From positions 5,441,751 through 5,505,750 of the forward strand of contig CM039462.1 of NCBI GenBank assembly GCA_022414725.1: a stretch of 64,000 nucleotides of DNA, written 5' to 3'. Under the pieces are notes generated by a model. It was given only the letters and a program-made list of their open reading frames with translations. It did not search any database and was not told the DNA's origin. A program made the translations under genes and the position numbers. The stretch is from Microglena sp. YARC. Lineage: Eukaryota; Chlorophyta; Chlorophyceae; Chlamydomonadales; Chlamydomonadaceae. This document shows, in pieces, positions 53,482 through 61,791 of this stretch. Positions within the stretch are counted from its first letter, which is position 1. Every line of letters begins with the position of its first letter.

Positions 53482-55460
53482 GTGCGTTGTTATTGATTTC
53501 ATTACTTGTTTATTCATTCGTTTGTTTATTAAATTATTTATGCGTTCATTTGCTTGTTCACTTCTTTATTTGTGTATTTTTGTATATTTTTGTGTATTTT
53601 TGTGTATTTTTGTATATTTTGGTGTATTTTCGCCGTTGGTGATGATTGTGTTGCTGGTGGCAACCCTCCTCGCGTGCACTGTAGCGCTCCCCCAGGAAAC
53701 CATGGTGCGTTCTTATTTATTTCATAACTTGTTTATTCATTAATTCATTCATTTGTTTATTCAATTATGTATTTATGTATTTATTTATCTCCATAGGTGC
53801 CTAATTATTGGCCTTTGGGGACAGACGGTTTTGACCCATGGACTCCAGTCCAGTGAAAATAAAAAAGTGCTACAAAGTTGCTTAACCACATCACCTCAAC
53901 ATATAAATACTTGGATTTGGGTATGCTCAGGGTTTGTGGACCAGATGAAGTAAAACCTTTTATTCTTTTCTCTATGGGGTTCCCTAATTCAGGACAGATT
54001 TTACCCAATTGTGGGACGGAGCCAAACGCAGTCAATTTTTATTTTTTGAAAATTGAATTAGGTAGGCCTGTTTTTCACATCTTCCCTTACAAGTTATTGT
54101 CACAGCAGGTTGTGGAAGATACTGTGCAGGCAGTACGGGCTGTACAAAGCCAAAGATCACTGAGTATTTGCACGTTTTGTCCCAATTTAGGATTCCCTCA
54201 TTATGTTACAAGCTTCGTCTTTTCAGCAAAGGGTACGGAATCACTTTTCGGAAAATTTTGGAATTTGAATTTTCAAATCCCACTTTCAAAAAATATTCTA
54301 AAAACAAACTTGTTTTTCTTTCCTCATCAAACATCCACATCTGAATGTAGATTTTGACTTGGAAATTTTCCAGGTCTAGGTCGAAATGGCAGATGGAATG
54401 CTGGTGTAGGCCGAAATGGCAGGTGGAATTGCTATTGCAGTTCACTCAGAAGCCGAGGCTTAAGCGCAGCCTCCTACCTTGCGGTAGGGGCTAGATATGC
54501 CTGATTTCCCGCGGAAGCTTGATTCGCGATAGCTCGCGCGACCTCGTATTTGACGCGGATTGAATTTGTCCCAAAATATTTCATACATCTCGTGTACTGC
54601 CAACTGCCTGCCGGCCTGGGCTGCTCGCGACCAAATGCCCATCGGAAGAAAAACAAAGCTGCGCGTCTAGCTGAAACACTAACGAGAAACGCTATCTACT
54701 CAGAATTCGATTCCGAGCATTTAGGGGTGTATACGGCTCTGTCCCACACTCATGTCCCGAATTAGGGCGTTTTGGGGATTTGGCACATATGGAGATATTC
54801 ATGCAGATTTATGTGTTCATTTGTTTCTTTCTTTATTTATTTGTGTATTTTCGTCGATGATGATGGTTGTGTAGCAAGTAGCAACTTGAGCGTCAACTGG
54901 CGCCCTTCATTGTCCTTTTGATGGGCGGCATCTCAATCACCATGATAGTGTTGCAGGTGGCTGCGCTCCTCGGGTGCACTGCAGGTGGCTGCGCTCCCTC
55001 AAGAAACCATGGTGCGTTATTATTTATTTCCTTACTTGTTTATTCATTCATTGGTTTGTTATTAATTATGTATTTATTTATTTATGCGTTCAGATGTTTG
55101 TTTATTTATTTTTTTGTGTAATTTCGTCAGTGATGATGCTCGTGTTGCATATGGCAACCCGAGCGTCAACTGGCGCCCTTCATTGTCCTTTTGATGGGCA
55201 GCATCTCAATCACTATGATCGTGTTGCAAGTAGCAAATCCTCCCCTCATGCACTGTAGCGCTCCCCCAAGAAACCATGGTGCGGTGTTATTGATTTTCAT
55301 TATTGATTTGTTGATTCATTCATTTGTTGATTAAATTATGTATTTGTTTATTTCTGCGTTAATTTGTTTATTTATTTGTTTATTTTCGCCATTGGTGATG
55401 ATCGTGTTGCGGGTGGCAACCCTCCTCACGTGCACTGTAGCGCTCCCCCAAGAAACCATA
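53385..55460 (+). repeat. Dispersed tandem copies of the 3' end of the large exon
   Basis: Segments with GCGTCAACTGGCGCCCTTCA, ATGGGCGGCATCTCAATCAC and CCAAGAAACCATGGTGCG appear in full at 53367 (the exon itself), 54891 and 55167. Shorter 3' parts (GCACTGTAGCGCTCCCCCA..AAACCATGGTGCG) are at 53677 and 55433. Each is followed by ATTTATTTATTTGTTTATT-type intron sequence. Several retain the GTGCG donor. Confidence 0.8.
53760..54840. other. No gene recognised
   Basis: This segment separates copies of the exon array. Open frames at 53805-54445 have no domain that I recognise. It probably is an insertion in an intron. Confidence 0.35.
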
Positions 55461-55641
55461 GTGCGGTTCTATTGATTTCGTTCTGTGCTCATTCATTCAG
55501 TTGTTTATTAAATTATGTATTTATTTATGTGTTCATTTGTTTGTTTATTTTCGTATTTTCACTTTTCTCAAATTTCTACAGAAAACTGTGAACATAACAG
55601 TGGGCACTAACCCACCTCCGGCTTTTGCCATGCCCTGTGAT

Positions 55642-56012
55642 CAGGGTACTTCGGCTGGGCTGGGCCTGTGCGACGCAGGTGCAACCAAGGTGTGACCCAT
55701 GGCACAAATCACTTACTCGCGGTCGCAATTGTGGCGACCAAGGGCCGATTTCGCCCTAAACTCGCACACCTGAGGGTCGCATGGTGGTCGCACCTGGGTC
55801 GCCGATTTGGCGACGGGTCGCACAAAAAACAAAGTGGTACTTCCATTGACCAAATTGGCCAGCGCTTCAGCGCACTTGAAAACAAAAAAACTGCTCTTTG
55901 TAGAGCAAAAAGCGCAAAAATTGCTTGCTGCGCCCACAGGGGGTTGCAAAAAACTGCGCGAAACGCGCAGCGGGGCTCAAAAAGGCAAAAGTGCGCGCTT
56001 GGAAGTACCCTG
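55642..56012. mobile_element. hAT-like MITE (family C)
   Basis: 371 bp with inverted ends CAGGGTACTTC and GAAGTACCCTG, flanked by the direct repeat CCCTGTGAT (55633-55641, 56013-56021; 9 bp match). The interior has GCGACGGGTCGCAC, TTGGCCAGCGCTTCAGCGCA and AGCGCAAAAATTGC motifs shared with the element at 58808-59001. It separates two intron or exon segments of the membrane-protein locus. Confidence 0.8.
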
Positions 56013-56356
56013 CCCTGTGATACTCTAACTAATTTACATGGCCCCAGCCAGCAATTTGGCTGCTCGCCATCTTCGGCAGTAAAATTAATTACCAGGAAAA
56101 TGTAATCTTTATCACAATTCACAAACAAACAATATGTTTCACAAATCAAATTATTCTTACCAAAAAAACTTGATCCAATCTCTGGTCAAATCTCCCAAAG
56201 TCGATTTCAAATTTTCTCGGGGGTTTGGGGCGGTAAGCCCCTTTAGGCCCCTAATTGAGGATGCGGTATACGAGCAACTTCTTATACCCCCCCCATCCCC
56301 CCCCCCCACCCCTGGCACTAACCTATTTCCTGCTTCTGCCACGCCCTCTGCTGCAG

Positions 56357-56554
56357 GAATCTTTTTCGGATGGGCGGGCCCCCTCTGCCGGATTCTACTT
56401 AGATAATCATAAAATTGTGGTGAACGTCGTAAAGTTCTTTACCTCTGTCTTCGCAACCGTCAGCTGCCTAGCTGTCCAAGCCGCCCCCGTCCAGTGTATC
56501 CTGATAGGCAGCACGATAAGAATCCTAATGCAAATAGACATGTCTTGCTGGTAG
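56357..56554 (+). CDS. 3' exon of an unrecognised membrane protein
   Basis: Follows a good branch-point-like CACTAAC and the acceptor GCTGCTGCAG. It encodes ESFSDGRAPSAGFYLDNHK, then a hydrophobic segment VVNVVKFFTSVFATVSCLAV and VQCILIGSTIRILMQ, and reaches a stop at 56552-56554. The last third has been multiplied into the downstream array. An upstream mini-exon (KTVNIT, after CTACAG near 55579) with a GTGGGC donor is possible. Attribution to the same gene as 52362-53481 rests on order and similar hydrophobic character only. Confidence 0.35.
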   Translation, partial: ESFSDGRAPSAGFYLDNHKIVVNVVKFFTSVFATVSCLAVQAAPVQCILIGSTIRILMQIDMSCW

Positions 56555-58030
56555 ATACATGATGGTAGTAGGTAGATGCTTTGTCTGCTTACATGGTGTG
56601 TTCCGGCTGGCTTCCGACTATGGTCGACTGGCTTCCTGTCAAAGACGTCCCCATTCAGTTGGTCCTTGTAGGCAGCACAATCAGAATGATCATATGCAAA
56701 TGCAAATAGGCATGTCCTGCTAATAGGTACATGCTGCTATTAGGTACATGATGCTAGTGGTAGATGCTTTGTCTGATTACAGGGTGCATTCAGGCTTCCT
56801 TCCAATTGTGGTCGACTGGCTGCCTGTTCAAGCCTCTGTTCAATGGGCCCTGATAGGCAGCACATAAGAATCCTCGTGTCCTGCTAGTAGGTACATGCTG
56901 CTTGTTGGTGCCTGGTCATGTCCTGCTGGTAGATGCTTCGTCTGCATGGTTTACATGGTTTGTCCAGGCTGGCTTCCGACTGGTCCACTGGCTGCCTGTC
57001 AAAGACGCCCCCATCCAATGGGTCCTGATAAGCAGCACAACTAGAATGATAATGCAAAATGGCTTGTCCTGCTAGTAGGCACATGATGGTAGTAGGTAGA
57101 TGCTTCGTCTGCTTACAGGGTGTATTCAGGCTTCCAACTGCCGTCGACTGGCCTTCTGTCCAAGCTGCCTCCACTCAATGGGTCCTAATAGGCAGCACAA
57201 TTAGAATGATCATGCAAATAGGCATGTCCTGCAAGTAGGTAGATGCTGTGTCTGCTTACGTGGTGTACTCAGGCTACCAACTGCGGTGGATTGGCAACCT
57301 GTCCAAGCTGCCTCCACTCAATGGGTCCTAATAGGCAGCACAATTAGAATGATCATGCAAATAGGCATGTCCTGCTAGTAGGTAGATGCTTTGTCTGATT
57401 AAATGCTCTATCAGCCTTCAGGCTGGCCCTGTCTGCTGTCAACTAAACTGCCTAGCTGTCCAAGCCGTCCCCATACATTCTGTGTATCATGATAGGCAGC
57501 ACGATTAGAATCCTCGTGCAAATAGTCATGTCCAGCTAGTAGGTGCATGATGGTAGTAGGTAGATGCTTCGTCTGCTTACATGGTGGTTTCAGGCTTGCT
57601 TCCAACTGCGGTCCACTTGCTGCCTGTCCAAGCACCCCCCACGCAATGGGTCCTGATAGGCAGTACAATTAGAATGATCATGCAAATAGGCATGTCCTGC
57701 TCATAGGTACTAGTAGGTACATGATACTAGTATGTAGATGCTTTGTCTGCTTACATGGTGTATTCAGGTTGACTTCCTACTGCCGTCGACTGGCCTTCTG
57801 TCCAAGCTGCCTCCACTCAATGTGTCCTAATAGGCAGCACAATTAGAATGATCATGCAAATAGTCATGTCCTGCAAGTAGGTAGATGCTGTGCCTGCTTA
57901 CATGGTGTACTCGGGCTTCCAACTGCGGTGGATTGGCTTCCTGTCCAAGCAGCCCCCACGCAATGGGTCCTGATAGGCTGCACAATTAGAATGATTATGC
58001 AAATAGGCATGTCCTGCTGGTAGGGCATGC
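56455..58030 (+). repeat. Tandem array of the last exon end, 140-180-bp unit
   Basis: Ten units are marked by ATAGGCAGCAC or close variants at about 56501, 56667, 56850, 57030, 57190, 57332, 57492, 57655, 57832 and 57972. Each unit holds a copy of the exon segment (GTCCAAGC.GCCCCC, GGGTCCTGATAGGCAGCACA, GAATGATCATGCAAATAGGC) plus spacer (GTAGGTAGATGCTTTGTCTG, CTTACATGGTGTATTCAGGC). The spacer ends CAGGC, which resembles an acceptor. Confidence 0.88.
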
Positions 58031-58144
58031 TACTAGGGCGCGCAGGGCTTAGGCCCATGGTGCCACTTTTACGTAAGCTTAACGATGCTTTTGGCGAATT
58101 TCCTCTTCCATACTGCATCATAGCAAGAGTACTTGGGCTGATAG

Positions 58145-58480
58145 TATGTATGTGACAGTCCAGGGGTAGGCCAGATAGGCTAAAGGGACTTGCCCAACCG
58201 TGATAGGAAGGGCTTCAAAAGAAAAACTGGTTTGAAAAACTGATGTGAAAAACTGACCGGAGTGCCAATCACGCCACCACCGAGCCTGGCCTTAGGCATG
58301 GAGCTGGATGAGAAGACACAATTCAAGTTCAGCCCAAGTAGCACGAACCCAGAGCCCTCGTCGGTAAAACGATTGTTTTGGGTTCAGTTATTTAGTGCTC
58401 TATCTTAGTTAGCCCTTCCTACACGGTTGGGCGAGTCCCTTTAGCCTATTTGGCCTACCCCCGACTGTAGCATACATACA
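58145..58480. mobile_element. Long-TIR repeat element
   Basis: Inverted arms of about 65 bp: GTATGTATGTGACAGTC..GGCTAAAGGGACTTGCCCAACC on the left and the reverse complement GGTTGGGCGAGTCCCTTTAGCC..GACTGTAGCATACATAC on the right. The middle is non-coding. Partial copies lie at 780-925, 35852-35893, 48048-48077 and 58630. The class is not determined. Confidence 0.65.
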
Positions 58481-58499
58481 AGCTTGTATAACGGTCCCT

Positions 58500-58640
58500 C
58501 TCACACAATATATTGTACGATAAACACGAATACACGATAACTGAAAATATTGTACGATTTTAGTTCACTGTATCGTGTTATATCGTACGACACACCCTAC
58601 TGTACAATATCGTGCTCGACAGCCATACCTATTTGGCTAG
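58500..58640. repeat. Short palindromic ACGATA/TATCGT-rich segment
   Basis: AATATTGTACGATAAACACG, TGTATCGTGTTATATCGTACG and ACAATATCGTGC form imperfect inverted repeats. No coding function is supported. Confidence 0.45.
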
Positions 58641-58807
58641 CCCCTGGACTGTAACAAACAAAGAACAAGAAACAACAACAACGCGAAGGGTTTTTCAGAG
58701 GTACTTCATAATCTAAGTCTTGGGACGTAAATTTTATTAACAGCTTTGTTTCACTGGCTATAATTCACGTATACTGAGCCAAAATCTACGTTTGCAACGT
58801 AGTGGAC

Positions 58808-59001
58808 CAGGGCCATTCAAAGCGCGCGCTTTTGTGCTTTTGAGCGCTGTCTTTTTGACCCCCTCTGCGCTTTAAGCGCAGTTTTTGCAACCCCCTGTGG
58901 GCGCTGCAAGCAATTTTTGCGCTTTTTGCACTACAAAGCGCAGTATTTTTGTTTTCAAGTGCGTTAAAGCGCTGGCCAATTTGGCTATTTGAAGTACCCT
59001 G
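58808..59001. mobile_element. hAT-like MITE (family C), short copy
   Basis: 194 bp starting CAGGGCCATTC and ending GAAGTACCCTG, flanked by a perfect 8-bp duplication TAGTGGAC (58800-58807, 59002-59009). The interior is the reverse complement of the right half of 55642-56012. Confidence 0.85.
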
Positions 59002-59119
59002 TAGTGGACCCTCCAACATCTGTGCTTTGACGTGCAACGTAACGTTTTGAATAACCGTGCTCCAAATCAATGTCGGCACTGGGCGGCTCAGACAGACAGG
59101 AGTACGTTGAATGACCTAG

Positions 59120-59400
59120 ACAAAACAATTTCAAGACAGGACAGAAGCATAGCCTGTCAACTGTATCCAGAGAGAGGAAGACGTTACATAAACTCAACAA
59201 AACAATGCCAATGATACAGAATAGCAACACCTCTTGTCTACTTTCCAGTTGTATAACAGGATGAGGGATTGTGAGTGACGCAAAACGACCAAGGAGCATA
59301 CAAGTCAAGGAAAGCGGTATAAGAACTAAATAAGCGAAACTTCTCCACTAGAGCAAGACGCTACAAAAACTCATCAAAACAATTTTATTTCCATTTTTCA
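59120..59400. repeat. Diverged copy of the 9495-10860 repeat
   Basis: Shares ACGTTACATAAACTCA, AGCAACAC and TAACAGGATGAGGG-type blocks with the three-copy repeat. A second shorter ACGCTACAAAAACTCATCAAA copy is at 59348. It lies just 5' of tRNA-Arg, as the other locus lies just 5' of the tRNA-Arg pseudogene. Confidence 0.5.
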
Positions 59401-59472
59401 TGTAACGATTTTTTCTTCTCTTGAATTGAGTCTTTGTTACGAGTCATGTCAACATCGATTACACGTTTCAAT

Positions 59473-59545
59473 GGAGACGTGGCGCAATGGATAGCGCATC
59501 AGGCTTCGGTCCTGAGGGTTGGGGGTTCGAGTCCCTTCGTCTTCG
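59473..59545 (+). tRNA. tRNA-Arg (anticodon TCG)
   Basis: 73 nt and folds as a full cloverleaf. The acceptor is GGAGACG/CGTCTTC with one G-U pair and discriminator G. The D stem is GCGC/GCGC, the anticodon stem TCAGG/CCTGA with loop CTTCGGT (anticodon TCG, reading CGA), and the T arm GGGGG-TTCGAGT-CCCTT. Boxes A and B are intact. No intron and no encoded CCA. Confidence 0.92.
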
Positions 59546-59559
59546 CTCATTACTTTTTA

Positions 59560-59690
59560 GTCATAGGACGCAGGGTAGGTCGGGACAGCCGTACAAGGTT
59601 TGTGTCGCAGGTCGGGCTTCGGGGGTTCGATCCCGTTGCTAAGTTCATGATTTCCGACCTGCTACCTATCCGACCTGCCTAGCCGCAGTA
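59560..59690. repeat. Inverted AGGTAGGTCGG/CCGACCTGC segment with B-box-like core
   Basis: Left GGTAGGTCGGGAC and right CCGACCTGCTACC flank a core with GGGGGTTCGATCCCG, a perfect B-box motif, but no matching cloverleaf was found. It may be a tRNA-derived repeat fragment. Confidence 0.35.
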
Positions 59691-59851
59691 GTGGTCAGAG
59701 GAAGCAAAACCAAGATCATTCAACTCCACGCCCCGTTGCACGGAGTAGCAGTTCTCAATTTCCGACCCCTTTAGGATTCGAAGTTGGGAGTCCCTGGGGG
59801 GTTCAATTTGATCAAGGAAGCATCAGACCCTTAGCAAAAAACAGCTAAACG

Positions 59852-59922
59852 CGAATACGAGGGACTCAAACCCCAACCTTCGGGACCGAAGCCTGATGCG
59901 CTATCCATTGCTTCACGTTTCC
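59852..59922 (-). pseudogene. Degenerate tRNA-Arg(TCG), inverted copy
   Basis: On the minus strand it keeps AATGGATAGCGCATCAGGCT and the TCG anticodon. It has mismatches in the acceptor (A-A), D stem (A-C) and anticodon stem (A-C), and a shortened T stem. It sits about 300 bp from the intact gene in opposite orientation. Probably non-functional. Confidence 0.7.
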
Positions 59923-59993
59923 TTTAACAGACGATTAATCCCATACTCCCGACTGGTTTCTTTTTTCTAGAGACAGTTGGGGGCCCGCCGTTT

Positions 59994-60080
59994 TAGGTTT
60001 GGGTTTGGGTTTGGGTTTGGGTTTGGGGTTTAGGGTTTCAAGTTTACACCCTGGACCCTAAATCCTAAACCCTAAACCCT
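59994..60080. repeat. Interstitial telomere-like repeat, head to head
   Basis: Five TTTGGGT-type repeats and GGGTTTAGGGTTT on the left are followed by CCCTAAATCCTAAACCCTAAACCC on the right. The two strands of a plant-type TTTAGGG telomere repeat therefore meet within 90 bp. Confidence 0.75.
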
Positions 60081-60173
60081 TCCTTCTCCTTTTCGCTTCC
60101 CTTTCTCGCTGGCTGTGCTCAGTTTATTGGTTTCGTTTCTCTAGTAATAGCTCTGGTTCGTGGCTTCTGGTGT

Positions 60174-60388
60174 TGTTATTGTCCGTGACGCCGGACACTG
60201 AGTCGGCATAATGCATACCGGGTCCTGGTGTCCACTGGTCCCAAGTTGCCTGCCGCTAGGCCATAGGCTAGCTATGGCCTGCACGGGTTTGCAGGTTCTC
60301 CCTGCCGACTCCCGTCTTCTACATAGTCGCACTCGTTGCGCACTTAACTATCTTATCTTCAGTTAACTAGCGTGTAACTACAATAGCA
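60174..60388 (+). repeat. 5' LTR of element 3
   Basis: About 215 bp, from TGTTATTG to CAATAGCA (near-perfect inverted ends). It shares CTGAGTCGGCATAATGCA, TGCCTGCCGC and AGGCTAGCTATGGCCTGCACG with the element 2 LTR. The right limit is set by the primer site six bases on. Confidence 0.75.
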
Positions 60389-60394
60389 TTGAAA

Positions 60395-60407
60395 GGTTAT
60401 CGGCCCG
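60395..60407 (+). promoter_or_regulatory. Primer binding site of element 3
   Basis: GGTTATCGGCCCG shares its first 12 bases with the site of element 1 and matches the complement of the initiator tRNA-Met anticodon region at 11 of 12. Confidence 0.6.
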
Positions 60408-60728
60408 ACCGCTGCCCCGAAGACGACGCCACTGCGCCTGTGCCAAGCGGACATTCAGCCTTGCACAAGGTGATAGTTTTCCCTCTGACTTGCTCGACGG
60501 CTTGAGTACTGCTTTTTGCCCTGGATTGCCTACGCTTCGTCGTAAGGAATCTACTCCTGCGCTGCCTCGCCTACTGCCCACACAACAGGTGTTGTCTCTA
60601 CTTTCCGTCCGAGACGCAGTCCAGAAGTCTTAGTAGATCCCAGACGTGAGTTGTACTACTCATCAGGTTACACACAGCGTTGAACAATCCTCTGAGATTG
60701 TTGTGCCATGCGGATCAGCCCTGCACAC

Positions 60729-61524
60729 CAGGGTAGTCCAAGGCGCACGTCCTTGCGTCCCAGGACGCAACATGGGGAGGGCCGTTGCGTCCCAGGACGC
60801 AACATTGGCAGGGTCGGTTGCGTCCCGGACGCAGCCTCATAGATTGGTTGCGTCCGGGACGTAGGTTTTTGAAGTTGGTTGCGTCTCACTTCATTACCCT
60901 GCGTTCTCATGCGTCCCAATGCGCCCCTGTGTGTCTGATGCGTCCGACTCGAGAGTGTCTCAGTGGGTGGTGCAGGACGCAAAGGACTCTCTCAGCCACA
61001 TAATTTGAATGGACTCGAACCTAAAAATCCCCCACATGCCCCCAGGCCCTGAATTGATGAGCGGGGTTCAAACAGCACCCTAGTCTAAAGCCTAGAATTT
61101 TTTGATGTGATCGATTTATTCTGGTCGATCTCTCCAAAAATATTCGAACCGTCAAAATGCAATCTCGCGGCACGCCCAATGCTCCGACCAAGCAGCGAAG
61201 GCTGGATGAATTTTTTGTTGCCAAGCCCGCTGCTGCTGCTGCTGCTGCTGCTGGGACGCATCAAGCATGGAGAAAAATTGAGACGCAGTGGGCCGCAGTG
61301 GGACGCATCAAGCATGGAGAAAAATTGAGACGCAGTGGGACGCAGTGGGACGCATCAAGCTGCTGTTGCTGTGGGAGGGGGAAAGAGGAATTTTTGGGAC
61401 GCAACCTTCAAACTTTACTGCGTCCCGGGACGCAACCTACGAAATTGGCTGCGTCCCTGGACGCAACCTACCCATTTCGGTGCGTCCCAGGAAGCAACTC
61501 CTGGGGTCCGTTTGGACAACCCTG
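60729..61524 (+). mobile_element. hAT-type MITE with captured ORF (copy 2)
   Basis: 796 bp, starting CAGGGTAGTCCAA and ending TTGGACAACCCTG, flanked by a perfect 8-bp duplication CTGCACAC (60721-60728, 61525-61532). It is homologous to 29922-30752 in reverse orientation, with the same GCGTCC/GGACGC subterminal repeats. It lies in the leader of element 3, upstream of gag. Confidence 0.92.
61157..61524 (+). CDS. Captured PIP-box ORF in hAT MITE, copy 2
   Basis: The ATG at 61157 begins MQSRGTPNAPTK and continues QRRLDEFFVAKP and an Ala run, the same start as in copy 1 (residue 18 is E instead of D). The Q-x-x-L-x-x-F-F PIP-box residues are all kept. The frame then passes through MITE repeat sequence and runs on into the element 3 leader, so a meaningful end is not defined. 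Confidence 0.45.
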
Positions 61525-61791
61525 CTGCACACCATCGTACCCCCCCCACCCCCACCCCCACCCACCCCCACCCCCACCCCCCCACCCCTGCTACGCACCA
61601 ACACCATTTCAGACCACCAGGATCCCTTCGGATCCCCCTTCGCTGTCAACACACCTCTCCCCCCTCCCTCCGAATCACACGACCAAGACTGAAGACCGAC
61701 AAGCTTCACATCCGAATTACCCACAGGCCGGTTTATTAACTCGGTGTGAAAGCGGACAAGACCCCAAGACCCCAGAGCCGCGACAGACAAC

